Shown here: positions 1 to 8,338 of the stretch, piece after piece | Layout of the letters: each line of letters begins with the position of its first letter | Numbering within the stretch: the first letter of the stretch is position 1 | Source of the DNA: Salirhabdus sp. Marseille-P4669 | GTDB taxonomy: Bacteria; Bacillota; Bacilli; Bacillales; Alkalibacillaceae | Length of the DNA: 64,000 bases | Reading direction: 5' to 3' | Assembly (NCBI RefSeq): GCF_900240405.1 | Contig: NZ_OEQK01000001.1 | Location: 558,001-622,000, forward strand | The notes under the pieces: generated by a model | What the model was told of the DNA's origin: nothing | The model's input: only the letters and a program-made list of their open reading frames with translations | Database searches by the model: none | Made by a program: the position numbers and the translations under genes

Positions 1-1
1 T

Positions 2-298
2 GCTCATTATCAAGAGTATATTCATGGAATGTCCCATCAGAAGGTTCGTGCTGAGAAAAAATGGGGCTTTTATGAGCTACATCCTAGAAGAGTAGAATGG
101 CTTTTAGAAGGCTTAGAAAAAGTAGATTTACAACATGAACAGGTTTATCGAAATATCCTAGAAAAATGGGCACAAGGTGATTTCTCCGAAGTAGATCGAG
201 ATCATAATGCAATCTGGAGTATACAAGGTGGTACAGTTGGAAGAGCGACTGGTATATTGAGTACAGCTGAGGAGCAGGAGTATATTGAAAGTCAATGA
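2..298 (+). CDS. DUF6241-like protein, C-terminal part (partial)
   Basis: The frame is open from the first bases of the window with no stop, so this is the C-terminal part of a longer gene whose start lies outside. The visible 99 or so residues are charged, begin with His-Tyr-Gln and contain a conserved-looking SHQKV motif followed by KWGF and later a GGTVGRATGI stretch. This pattern resembles the DUF6241 family of Bacillaceae, whose function is unknown. No signal or membrane segment is visible in this part. A weak stem-loop with a T-run follows about 10 bp after the stop. The family call rests on recalled similarity only. Confidence 0.6.
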   Translation, partial: AHYQEYIHGMSHQKVRAEKKWGFYELHPRRVEWLLEGLEKVDLQHEQVYRNILEKWAQGDFSEVDRDHNAIWSIQGGTVGRATGILSTAEEQEYIESQ

Positions 299-305
299 TG
301 TTGTG

Positions 306-340
306 GAAGTATTCTTCGCTGTAGGGGAATGCTTCTTTTT
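306..340 (+). terminator. Probable intrinsic terminator after the DUF6241-like gene
   Basis: The arm GAAGTATTC (306-314) pairs with GAATGCTTC (327-335) with one G-U pair and is followed by a run of T. It sits just behind the stop codon at 298 and would separate that gene from the SGNH gene. Confidence 0.55.
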
Positions 341-436
341 GTGGCCAAAATGCACCTCTAGTCGATTGGGATAGGAAATATTGATGACAAAATACCCATA
401 AACTAGTAAAATAAACATGGCTAGGGGGGAAGCGCT

Positions 437-1453
437 TTGAAGGGGAAACTCAGTATTATTGCGATTTCTTTATGTGTGGTAGGTCTTGTTGTTGTATTGT
501 ATGTAGGACCAAAACATCAGGAAGAAAAGCTTACGAAAATTTTGGCAAGTAGTGATCGAGAAAAAGTAGATTTCGTAATAGATGAAGTTGATAATCCTGA
601 TTTTTACGGAAAATTAGTACATAATGAGCCTATTGATATGCTGGTTGTTGGTGATTCTTTATCTACTAGTGATGAAGACAATGCATGGTATACCTTATTA
701 TCCAATTCGCTTTCAGATGAGTACGAAACTGAAGTGAATATAAATGTTCAAACGACAGACGCAGGTTTATACAACAATTGGATGGATTATCTTTCGGAAA
801 AGCAGCAAGCATACGATCTTATTTTTTTCCTGCAGGGAGATAACGATAATCGAACCGAGAAAGAGTACAAACATTTATATGAAGCCTTCTTATCGGAATT
901 AACTTCCCAGCATCCTAAGGCAGAGATTATAACTGTTACAGAAAGTGGTATGGATGAACAACAAAGCAGTGTCATTCAGGAACTAGCAGCCTATTATCAT
1001 GTTGTCTTAATCGATAATGTGGAGGTTGCTGGTGATGAGGGTGATGCAGGGTTAAGGGATAACGTGTTTAATTATATTCGTACTTATGTATACGGCAATA
1101 AAAAGGTCAGCTATCCAGAGAAGGAATTTTTATATGGAGGTACAGAAACCTATAAAAATATGAATGTCTTATCTTTGGTTGATTTAGAAGATCCTATTTC
1201 CTTAAGCTTTTCTGGAAGTCTTGTAGGGATTTCTTATAAGACCGGTCCAGATCATGGTTTCTTTGATGTTTATGTCGATGGTGCGTATGTGGATAGTTAT
1301 GACACCTATGGAGAAGAGGAAATGGTTCAACATATTATCGTTTCCGACACGCTTGATAGTGGTGAGCATGCGATTACCATTCAGCCTTCTATTTTGACAA
1401 ACGAGGATTCAAGTGGAGATGAGCTTGAATTTATAGGATTGATTACGAATTAA
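437..1453 (+). CDS. SGNH/GDSL-fold protein with N-terminal membrane anchor
   Basis: The protein has 338 residues and begins with TTG preceded by a G-rich ribosome binding site (424-430). Residues about 5-24 form an uncleaved-looking signal anchor, so most of it should lie outside the membrane. The GDS(L) block VVGDSLST, a later Gly/Asn-containing block and LQGDND (block III-like) mark the SGNH esterase fold. The usual C-terminal Asp-x-x-His block is not obvious; the expected place holds acidic residues without a histidine. Residues about 230-338 form a second, beta-rich domain of the kind that caps cell-surface SGNH proteins. It could be an envelope polysaccharide esterase or an inactive relative. 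The gene stands alone between terminators. Confidence 0.7.
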   Translation: MKGKLSIIAISLCVVGLVVVLYVGPKHQEEKLTKILASSDREKVDFVIDEVDNPDFYGKLVHNEPIDMLVVGDSLSTSDEDNAWYTLLSNSLSDEYETEVNINVQTTDAGLYNNWMDYLSEKQQAYDLIFFLQGDNDNRTEKEYKHLYEAFLSELTSQHPKAEIITVTESGMDEQQSSVIQELAAYYHVVLIDNVEVAGDEGDAGLRDNVFNYIRTYVYGNKKVSYPEKEFLYGGTETYKNMNVLSLVDLEDPISLSFSGSLVGISYKTGPDHGFFDVYVDGAYVDSYDTYGEEEMVQHIIVSDTLDSGEHAITIQPSILTNEDSSGDELEFIGLITN

Positions 1454-1458
1454 TAGAA

Positions 1459-1494
1459 AAACTAGCGATTTTAAATGAAATCGCTAGTTTTTTT
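1459..1494. terminator. Bidirectional terminator between the SGNH gene and glcF
   Basis: A perfect 13-bp inverted repeat (1459-1471 with 1478-1490, loop of 6) ends in a T-run on the plus strand and has an A-run on its left flank, so it can act both ways. The glcF stop codon (1484-1486 on the minus strand) lies inside the right arm. Confidence 0.85.
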
Positions 1495-2836
1495 TCGACA
1501 TATTTCGGGGAGTGCCAGGCACCCCTACTGCCTCCACCAACAAATCCACTATATGCACAGCTCGCATTCTTTCAGACAGTCCTTCTCGTTCTATTCCGAG
1601 CTTCATTTGCAATAGACAGCCGGGGTTTGTGGTTACGATGGTGGTGGCTTGTGTTTCTTGTACTCGTTCCATTTTATAATCTAAATGTTTCATAGAGAGC
1701 TCGGAATGCACGAGGTTATAGATTCCAGCAGATCCACAGCACCGCTCGGCATCAGGCATTTCCTCATAGGTGACACCCTTGATTGCTTTCAGCAGCTTAC
1801 GTGGTTCTTCAAAGGTTCGTTGGACATTTCGTAAGTGACAGGAATCCTGATAGGTGACAACCTGTTGTGGCAATTGTAAATCCAATTTATGAAAATCTAA
1901 CTCTACCAAAACGGCGGTAATATCTTTGATTTTACGAGCGAACTCCTCGGCGCGCTCTGCCCAAAATGGCTCCTTCTTTAATAAATGGCCATAATCATGT
2001 AAAAAAGCCCCACAGCCACCAGCATTCGTAATAATATAATCGACTTCCTCATTTTCAAACGCCATAATATTTTTCTTTGCTAATTGAATGGCGAGTTCTT
2101 TTTCCCCGGCATGCCCATGCAAAGCCCCGCAACAGTTTTGGACCTCTGGTATAACGACATGGCACCCAGCCTTTTGTAACAAGTGTATCGTAGCTTGATT
2201 CGTTTCGTTGAACATCGTATCCATCAAACAGCCGGTAAAAAAGCCAACAACTTTCTTTCGCTCGCTTAAAGTTGAGTAAAAGGGGCTTTTGTTTTGCATT
2301 GTTTTCAGGGTTGGTGTTTTCGGAAGAATCCGCTCCATTGTTCGTAGCGACTCTGGGAATAGCTTCATCACCCCAGTTTTTCGTGCAACGGTTTGCAGTC
2401 CGCTTTTTTGATACACTCCAAGTAATGCGGTCATTTTCTGCATCCGCTTTTGGTTCGGAAAGAGGTGCTTGAAAAAGGAGCTTCGCAATACTTTCACTGG
2501 AAGAGAGTGCTTTTTATGTTGATTGAGAATATCCCGTGCCTCTTCTAATAAATGGCCATAATTGACACCTGCTGGACACACTGGCTCACATGCTCGACAG
2601 CCTAGGCACTCATTCAAGGTTTGCTCAAAATCCGCATCTGGCTCCATAACCCCATCCACGACGGCCTTCATTAGGGCAATGCGTCCCCGAGGTGATTGGG
2701 ATTCCTTATAGCCAGATTGAATATAAGTAGGACAGGAAGGAAGGCAAAATCCGCAGCGCATACAATTTAACAGCTCATCATAATCTATCCGCTCTTGAAA
2801 TGCTGCTTGTATTTTCTCTTTCTGTAAGGAAGACAT
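1484..2836 (-). CDS. glcF: Glycolate/2-hydroxyacid oxidase iron-sulfur subunit GlcF
   Basis: This 450-residue protein is the electron-transfer subunit that partners GlcD in oxidising glycolate or D-lactate at the membrane. Two CxxCxxCxxxCP clusters (Cys25/28/31/35 and Cys77/80/83/87) bind 4Fe-4S centres. Two CCG motifs (Cys235-236 and Cys366-367) mark the heterodisulfide-reductase-like C-terminal domains. Its ATG overlaps the glcD stop by one base (TAATG), so the two are translationally coupled. The last dozen codons run through a dispersed TGCCTGGCAC repeat and end inside a terminator hairpin, so the natural C-terminus has probably been replaced by repeat-encoded residues. A combined D-lactate/glycolate role is possible. 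Confidence 0.9.
   Translation of the reverse strand: MSSLQKEKIQAAFQERIDYDELLNCMRCGFCLPSCPTYIQSGYKESQSPRGRIALMKAVVDGVMEPDADFEQTLNECLGCRACEPVCPAGVNYGHLLEEARDILNQHKKHSLPVKVLRSSFFKHLFPNQKRMQKMTALLGVYQKSGLQTVARKTGVMKLFPESLRTMERILPKTPTLKTMQNKSPFYSTLSERKKVVGFFTGCLMDTMFNETNQATIHLLQKAGCHVVIPEVQNCCGALHGHAGEKELAIQLAKKNIMAFENEEVDYIITNAGGCGAFLHDYGHLLKKEPFWAERAEEFARKIKDITAVLVELDFHKLDLQLPQQVVTYQDSCHLRNVQRTFEEPRKLLKAIKGVTYEEMPDAERCCGSAGIYNLVHSELSMKHLDYKMERVQETQATTIVTTNPGCLLQMKLGIEREGLSERMRAVHIVDLLVEAVGVPGTPRNMSKKN
1490..1530 (-). repeat. Dispersed TGCCTGGCAC repeat, copy 1 (in the 3' end of glcF)
   Basis: On the minus strand the palindromic core GTGCCTGGCAC (1512-1522) is followed by CCCG and ATATGTCGAA. 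The same core and TGTCG tail occur twice at 49.93-50.03 kb. The copy supplies the last codons of glcF. Confidence 0.75.
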
Positions 2837-4242
2837 TACAAGACCACCCGCTTTCTCGTGTCCTTCGCAAACATTTTCAAAGGATTCATGATGTTATTTG
2901 GGTCCAAGCTTTGCTTAATGGCCCGCATCGCTTCAATCCCTTCCTTACCCAACTTCATTTCTAGATAGGGTGCTTTCATTGCGCCAACACCATGTTCTCC
3001 TGTAATGGTCCCACCAAGTTCAACGGCTTTTTGAAAAATCTCTTCAAATGCCTTCTCCACCCGGTCCATCTCTTCTCTATCCCGAGCATCTGTTGGCACG
3101 GTTGGATGAAGATTTCCGTCGCCAGCGTGACCGAATGTACAAATCTTTAAGCTGTATTTTTCTGCAATTTCATTGATTGCCTTTACCATTGGGGCGATTT
3201 GGGAGCGTGGGACAGTAGCATCTTCTAGAATCGTTGTTGGCTTTAGGCGAGCGATGGTCGATAAAGCAGCTCTTCTTGCGCTACGCAGCTGCTCCGCTTC
3301 CATCTCATCCTTAGCCACTTCGACTGTGACGGCGTGGTGTGCTTTACAAATTTCCGTAATTCTTTTAATATCCCTATCCACCACTTCTACCATCCCATCT
3401 TGTTCAATCAGTAAAACTGCTTTCGCATCGGTAGGCAGACCAATTTTGGCATATGCTTCAATGACTTCAATTGTCGGTTGATCCATAAATTCCAATGTAG
3501 TTGGTGTCATTTTCTGGGAAATAATTGCAGATACTGTCATAGCGGCATCATCCATTGATTGATAGGTCGCAAGCATGGTTTTCTTCGTTTCTGGGAGTGG
3601 GACGAGCTTCAAAATGGCTTCCGTAATGATTCCAAGGGTTCCTTCAGATCCAACCAACAGTCTCGTTAAATCATATCCTGCCACGTCCTTTGCCAGTTTT
3701 CCGCCAGTTCGAATAATATCTCCATTTGGAAGCACGACCTCAAGCCCAAGCACATAATCTCGGGTTACACCATATTTCAAACCTCGAAGACCTCCAGAAT
3801 TTTCATTGATATTACCGCCAATCGTGGATATTTTCATAGAGCTTGGATCAGGAGGATAAAGTAAACCCTTTTCCTCCACGGCGTTACATAAATCGAGCGT
3901 AATGACACCAGGTTGAACCGTTGCTGTTAAATTTTCCTCGTCAATCTCTAAAATTCGGTTCATATGTTTAAAAAGAATAACGATGCCACCTGCAAGTGGC
4001 GTCGTCCCAGCACTAAGATTCGTACCTGACCCCCGAGGGACAATGGGAATCTTTTCTTCATTGCACAGCTTGATTATGTTCGCTATTTCTTCTGTGCTTT
4101 GTGGAGCGAGGATTGCATCGGGGAGTGCTTGGAAATTGGGAGTGGCGTCGTAGCTGTAAGAGACTCGCTCTGTAGTGGAGGTCTCCACATTGGACTCTCC
4201 GACAATTTCAATTAATTTATTAATCACGCTTTGCTCAAGCAT
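2836..4242 (-). CDS. glcD: Glycolate/D-lactate oxidase FAD subunit GlcD
   Basis: This FAD-linked oxidase (468 residues from the chosen start) oxidises a 2-hydroxyacid such as glycolate or D-lactate to the 2-oxoacid and passes electrons to GlcF. The FAD-binding (PCMH) half carries PRGSGTNLSAG at about residues 69-79. The C-terminal FAD-oxidase domain ends with the GEHGVGAMK motif. An in-frame ATG lies further upstream, but the ATG at 4242 has an AGGAG site nine bases away and gives the usual family N-terminus, so it is preferred. It is the first gene of a two-gene operon with glcF. The MurNAc kinase gene diverges upstream. Confidence 0.9.
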   Translation of the reverse strand: MLEQSVINKLIEIVGESNVETSTTERVSYSYDATPNFQALPDAILAPQSTEEIANIIKLCNEEKIPIVPRGSGTNLSAGTTPLAGGIVILFKHMNRILEIDEENLTATVQPGVITLDLCNAVEEKGLLYPPDPSSMKISTIGGNINENSGGLRGLKYGVTRDYVLGLEVVLPNGDIIRTGGKLAKDVAGYDLTRLLVGSEGTLGIITEAILKLVPLPETKKTMLATYQSMDDAAMTVSAIISQKMTPTTLEFMDQPTIEVIEAYAKIGLPTDAKAVLLIEQDGMVEVVDRDIKRITEICKAHHAVTVEVAKDEMEAEQLRSARRAALSTIARLKPTTILEDATVPRSQIAPMVKAINEIAEKYSLKICTFGHAGDGNLHPTVPTDARDREEMDRVEKAFEEIFQKAVELGGTITGEHGVGAMKAPYLEMKLGKEGIEAMRAIKQSLDPNNIMNPLKMFAKDTRKRVVL

Positions 4243-4407
4243 AGAAACAAACTCCTTTCTCCTTATTAAATTATAGAAAAAGGAACGGATTCCTATGTCC
4301 ATTTTTAAAACTTTTGTATGAATAGAAAATCTCTTTGAAATAAAATTACGCATTTTTTTGAAATGGCTAACATAAAATTTCAACATCAAGGAAGATGGAG
4401 GAGTTTT

Positions 4408-5370
4408 ATGGGATATGTAATTGGAATGGATGGTGGGGGGACGAAAACGACTGGTTTATTTGTAAAATTGGATGCAGCAGCTTCTCAAGAAATGATGATC
4501 AAAGGTGAGGGAACAAATCCTCACGTCATTGGCTTTCCGAATATGGCAGCTCGATTACATAAAATTCTTTCCATCGGGATGAGAACCTATCGCGTACAAC
4601 CAACGGAAGTAAAGGCAATCTGTTTCGGGTTGGCTGGTGTTGGTAGGCAGGATGATGTAGAGCAAGCGCGTAAAGAAATTGAAAAGGTATGTGTGTCGCT
4701 AGGCTTAGTAAATACGATGGTTTCGATTCATTCCGATGTCTACATCGCCTTACGCGGAGCGATGCAGCCGAATGACAGCGAAGGAATAATGGTTATTTCC
4801 GGTACCGGATCAAATGCTTTTGCTAAAAGTAAAGATGGAAACGTTTACAAAAGTGGTGGCTGGGGACATCTTTTAGGTGATGAAGGTAGTGGTTATGATA
4901 TTGGCAGGAAAGCTTTAAATAAAGTGACGCGCTCTCAAGATAAGCGTGAAAAGCCGACTGCGCTCACGAAGCTAATCTTAAAGGAGTTAGATCTGGAAAA
5001 GACCGAGCAATTGATCCCCTATATTTATGATGTTGTGAGGGAAAAGCATGAGATTGCTAGGATCGCATCAATCGTAAATGAAGCGGCAAGCAATGGGGAT
5101 AAAGTTGCGATTCAAATTTTACAGGATGCAGCTTATGAATTAGCGATGCTAGTGGAAGGGCTGCATCAGCAATGTGAGGCTTTTTCGGATAAAACGCCCG
5201 TTATGACGGCGGGTTCAGTTTTTGAGCATTCTGAAATAGTGAAGCGACATTTTATGGATCTCCTAAGTCGAAGAAAATTAGGAACGTATCAAGAAATCTA
5301 TACAACGCCTGTTTACGGGGCGATTGAAATTGCAAAGGAACACCTTTTAACTTCCAAGAAAGCTAGGTGA
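4408..5370 (+). CDS. murK: BadF/BcrA-family N-acetylmuramate/N-acetylglucosamine kinase (MurK-like)
   Basis: This 320-residue kinase belongs to the ASKHA-fold BadF/BadG/BcrA/BcrD ATPase family that includes NagK and clostridial MurK. The phosphate loop DGGGTKT is at residues 8-14, a likely catalytic Asp is at 110 (HSDVYIAL), and SGTGSNA at 131-137 is the second nucleotide-binding loop. The ATG at 4408 follows GGAGGA; the upstream in-frame codons have no ribosome binding site. The stop lies eight bases before the murQ start. This neighbour makes MurNAc (and perhaps GlcNAc) the likely substrate, giving MurNAc-6-phosphate for MurQ. Plain GlcNAc kinase is the alternative. Confidence 0.8.
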   Translation: MGYVIGMDGGGTKTTGLFVKLDAAASQEMMIKGEGTNPHVIGFPNMAARLHKILSIGMRTYRVQPTEVKAICFGLAGVGRQDDVEQARKEIEKVCVSLGLVNTMVSIHSDVYIALRGAMQPNDSEGIMVISGTGSNAFAKSKDGNVYKSGGWGHLLGDEGSGYDIGRKALNKVTRSQDKREKPTALTKLILKELDLEKTEQLIPYIYDVVREKHEIARIASIVNEAASNGDKVAIQILQDAAYELAMLVEGLHQQCEAFSDKTPVMTAGSVFEHSEIVKRHFMDLLSRRKLGTYQEIYTTPVYGAIEIAKEHLLTSKKAR

Positions 5371-5378
5371 TAAACAAT

Positions 5379-6293
5379 ATGACAGACTTGTCGAGGTTAA
5401 CAACGGAAGCACGAAATCCGAATACCATGAAGCTGGATCAAATGAAGACGAGAGACATAATCAAAACCATCAATCACGAAGACCAACAGGTTGCCCTTGC
5501 TGTGGAACAGGTGCTGCCACAAGTGGAAAGGGCAATTGAGAATATATATCAATCTTTGAAAAATGGTGGAAGACTGTTTTATGTTGGAGCAGGGACGAGT
5601 GGAAGACTTGGAGTAATCGATGCTGCCGAGTGTCCACCAACCTTTTTGACATCCAAAGACCTAGTTCAAACCGTTATGGCTGGAGGGAGAGAAGCTTTTC
5701 TCCAAGCAGCAGAAAGCAACGAGGATGATGAAGGGCAAGGGAAGGTCGATCTCCAAGCTAAACAAGTGACCGATAAGGATGTCATTATTGGGATTACGGC
5801 AAGTGGACGAACGCCATATCCGATTGGCGCCTTAAAATATGCGAACGAAGTAGGAGCTTATACAATTGCGCTCACTTGTAATGAAAAAGCAGAAATTAGC
5901 GCTCAGGCACGGTTGGCGATCGAGGTTGTGGTTGGTCCTGAAGTGTTAACTGGCTCCACGCGCATGAAAGCCGCAACTGCTCATAAAATGATTTTAAATA
6001 TGATCAGTACAACCGTGATGGTGAAGCTGGGTAAGGTTTATGAAAACTTAATGGTCGATGTTCATGCAAGTAATTATAAATTGGTTGAGCGAGCAAGACG
6101 CATCATTATGGAGATTACAGGAGTTTCCTATGAACAGGCAACCACCACGCTAGAGGAGTCGCAAAATGAAGTGAAGCCAGCAATTGTCATGATTGAAGCG
6201 AATGTACCATTACATATGGCAAAGCAGGCGATTAGGGAGTGTGGTGGGTATGTGAGGAAGGCTATTGAGGTTGCTAGGGGGATGAGTGGGTAG
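5379..6293 (+). CDS. murQ: N-acetylmuramic acid 6-phosphate etherase MurQ
   Basis: MurQ removes D-lactate from MurNAc-6-phosphate to give GlcNAc-6-phosphate in cell-wall recycling or scavenging. The 304-residue SIS-domain protein has the signature GAGTSGRLGVIDAAECPPTF-type stretch at about residues 70-89, with Glu84 in the place of the catalytic Glu83 of the E. coli enzyme and a second conserved glutamate near residue 115. A GTG at 5367 is in frame, but AGGTGA at 5365-5370 is well placed for the ATG at 5379. It follows the kinase by eight bases. The released lactate could feed the lactate enzymes in this window. The last few codons merge into the adjacent repeat array. Confidence 0.93.
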   Translation: MTDLSRLTTEARNPNTMKLDQMKTRDIIKTINHEDQQVALAVEQVLPQVERAIENIYQSLKNGGRLFYVGAGTSGRLGVIDAAECPPTFLTSKDLVQTVMAGGREAFLQAAESNEDDEGQGKVDLQAKQVTDKDVIIGITASGRTPYPIGALKYANEVGAYTIALTCNEKAEISAQARLAIEVVVGPEVLTGSTRMKAATAHKMILNMISTTVMVKLGKVYENLMVDVHASNYKLVERARRIIMEITGVSYEQATTTLEESQNEVKPAIVMIEANVPLHMAKQAIRECGGYVRKAIEVARGMSG

Positions 6294-6785
6294 GTTGGGT
6301 GAATTATTCGAGTTGAGCGGGGGAGTTTGGGATAGGTTGGAGTGAATTATTCGAGTTGGATGAGGGATTTGGGGATAGGTTAGGTGGATCATTCGAGTTG
6401 AGTGGGGGATTCGGGGTTAGGTTGGAGTGAATTATTCGAGTTGGGTGAGGGATTCGAGGATGAGTTGGGTGAATCATTCAAGTTGGGTGAGGAATTCGAG
6501 GATGAGTTGGGTGAATCATTCAAGTTGGGTGAGGAATTCAACAATATGTTCGGGGAATCCTTCAAAATCAGTAAATTATTCAACAAGATAGAGCAGTAAT
6601 TATTCAAGTCGGATGAATTATTCAACAAAGAGCAGATATATCACCAATCAAATGAGTAATTCAACAGCTGCGCAACCCAATCATCCAACAAAACGTGCAA
6701 ATTCAACAACATAACGAATTAATCATCCAATAAAACGTAATAATTCAACAAATAAAGCGATTAATCAATCAACTCATTAAAAAGT
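6294..6785 (+). repeat. 42-bp imperfect tandem array (2 x 21 bp) inside the MurNAc cluster
   Basis: About eleven imperfect units fill the gap between murQ and the ABC genes. GTGAATTATTC-like units start at 6299, 6342, 6384, 6427, 6469, 6511, 6553 and about 6596, i.e. every 42-43 bp. In the right half AATCATCCAA recurs at 6679 and 6721, again 42 bp apart. Each unit holds an AATNATYCAA-type core and, about 21 bp on, an AATTCRA-type core. The left part is G-rich and almost C-free on the plus strand; the right part is A/C-rich. Short open frames here arise because 42 is a multiple of three and are not genes. Confidence 0.85.
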
Positions 6786-6790
6786 TTCAA

Positions 6791-6825
6791 TAATCATAAA
6801 TAGCCTATCAAGCTGTTTATGGATT
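6791..6825. promoter_or_regulatory. Candidate operator or hairpin upstream of the ABC sugar genes
   Basis: TAATCATAAATAG (6791-6803) is mirrored by CTGTTTATGGATTA (6812-6825) with a one-base bulge. It lies about 30 bp before the start of the solute-binding protein, where an RpiR/MurR operator or a leader hairpin could be expected. No clear promoter hexamers were found. Confidence 0.3.
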
Positions 6826-6857
6826 ATCATATTAAATTCATTTAAGGGGGAGAGGTA

Positions 6858-8246
6858 TTGAAAAGGTTATTTAAAGGTCCTGCGTTGTTGTTGTGGGCAA
6901 TGATATTGGTGCTTGTCTTTGCGGCGGGCTGTTCTGATGATGATGAAGAAACAACAGACGAACCAGAACAGGAAGAAGCCACTCCAGAAGAAAATACAGA
7001 AGAGCCTGCAGAGGAGCCATCGGGAGATAGTAGTATTTCTGGTCAATTGGAAATACAGTATTTTGTCGGTGGTTATGGTGATTCATGGTGGAAGGAAGTC
7101 ATTGGTGATTTCCAAGCGGCGTATCCGGATGTGGAAATTGTGGAGCATGCCGGACCGAACATTAACGAAGAAATGCGATCTCGTTGGGTTTCCGACGATC
7201 CACCTGATGTCGTGTACATTGATGGGGCTGGCTCCAGTGAAACGCAAATGGTGGAAGACGGGCAGCTTATGGATTTAACCGATTGGTTGGGGACGATTGA
7301 ATTGGATGATGGTTCGCTGTTAAAGGATAGCTTCATTGTGGATCCAGCGAACTATGATGGAAAAATTTATAGCTTACCACTTGTTTTCGATACATGGGGA
7401 ACTTGGTATGACAAAGCATTGTTTGAAGAGAAGGGCTATGAGGTTCCGACTGATTTTGAGAGCTTTATGAGTTCGATGGAGGAAATCGAAGGAAATGAAG
7501 ATATTGCGCCGTTTGTTACAACAGGACAATATCCATATTACTTCTTGCGTGGGGTATTATATCCTGCCTTTGGGGCTGCTGGTGGAGATCAGCTGTTAAC
7601 AGATGTGATCCAAGGAAAAGAAGGGGCATGGTCAAGTCCAGAGGTGCTGGAGGTAATGAAAAAGGTAGAGGAAATGCAGAAGGCTGGCTTTATTGATGAA
7701 GGCTTTGCCGCATTAAACCATACCCAATCGCAAATGAATTTCTTATTGCATCAAAATGCATATATTCCAGTTGGATTCTGGCTACCGAATGAAATGGCAA
7801 ACGATGTACCAGATGGCTTTGACTTCGGATTCATCCCATCGCCAATGAATGATGCTGGGGAGCCGTATGCAATTGTTCCAGATTTACGTCCTTTAGCAAT
7901 TGCGGAAAAGGCGGAAAATCCAGAAGCGGCAAAGGCATTTGTAGAATTTGTGTTCACGCGTGAGTATGCGAAGCTATTTTCAGAGCATACAGGTGCGATT
8001 ATGAACGTGAGTGGAGTGGACTTATCCTCCAATCCAAACGTTCCTGGCTATTTAATTGATGCCAACGCATTGATTAACGATCCAGAGCAAGTACAAATTT
8101 ATCAAAAGCCGCACCCAATGAGTGCTGATTTGGAAACACCAATTAGTAATGCACTTGTTTCCTTAATGCTAGGCAATATGTCGGCAGAGGAATTTGTGGA
8201 AGAAGCGGAAAAAGCTTCAGCGGAGTATCGAGCAGGATTAGAATAA
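6858..8246 (+). CDS. ABC sugar transporter solute-binding lipoprotein (family 1)
   Basis: This 462-residue extracellular family 1 binding protein starts with TTG after GGGGGAGAGG. It has a signal peptide and a lipobox ending at Cys25 (FAAGC), then a low-complexity acidic linker (about 26-65) and the binding domains. It would tether to the outer membrane face and deliver a sugar to the two permeases that follow. Its position between murK-murQ and a MurR-type regulator suggests MurNAc, a MurNAc-containing disaccharide or a muropeptide sugar as ligand. A stem-loop directly follows the stop codon, an arrangement often linked to higher expression of the binding protein. The ligand is inferred from context only. 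Confidence 0.9.
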   Translation: MKRLFKGPALLLWAMILVLVFAAGCSDDDEETTDEPEQEEATPEENTEEPAEEPSGDSSISGQLEIQYFVGGYGDSWWKEVIGDFQAAYPDVEIVEHAGPNINEEMRSRWVSDDPPDVVYIDGAGSSETQMVEDGQLMDLTDWLGTIELDDGSLLKDSFIVDPANYDGKIYSLPLVFDTWGTWYDKALFEEKGYEVPTDFESFMSSMEEIEGNEDIAPFVTTGQYPYYFLRGVLYPAFGAAGGDQLLTDVIQGKEGAWSSPEVLEVMKKVEEMQKAGFIDEGFAALNHTQSQMNFLLHQNAYIPVGFWLPNEMANDVPDGFDFGFIPSPMNDAGEPYAIVPDLRPLAIAEKAENPEAAKAFVEFVFTREYAKLFSEHTGAIMNVSGVDLSSNPNVPGYLIDANALINDPEQVQIYQKPHPMSADLETPISNALVSLMLGNMSAEEFVEEAEKASAEYRAGLE

Positions 8247-8256
8247 AGTAATTTTC

Positions 8257-8289
8257 GGGGCCCTAAGATGTCTCTAATCTTAGGGTCTC
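8257..8289 (+). terminator. Stem-loop between binding protein and permease genes
   Basis: CCCTAAGAT (8261-8269) pairs perfectly with ATCTTAGGG (8277-8285), and the stem extends by four more pairs including wobbles. There is no T-run right after it, so partial termination or mRNA 3'-end protection is more likely than full termination. Confidence 0.65.
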
Positions 8290-8338
8290 CTCTATAAAAA
8301 CTCATATGCTTTCCATTACAAAAAAGGGAGGTGACCAC

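Noticed and set aside
424-445. cre-like GCGCTTT overlapping the SGNH gene start
   Set aside because: Two mismatches in the consensus, and the G-run is explained by the ribosome binding site.
4243-4389. N-terminal extension of GlcD
   Set aside because: No ribosome binding site, basic/aromatic composition unlike the family, and it overlaps the divergent promoter region.
6389-6628. Open frames on both strands with Asn/Ser/Leu or Glu/Phe/Gly repeats
   Set aside because: They lie wholly inside the 42-bp array, have no ribosome binding site and exist because the unit length is a multiple of three.
6294-6785. CRISPR array
   Set aside because: Units are imperfect and contiguous with no unique spacers of constant length, and there are no cas genes.
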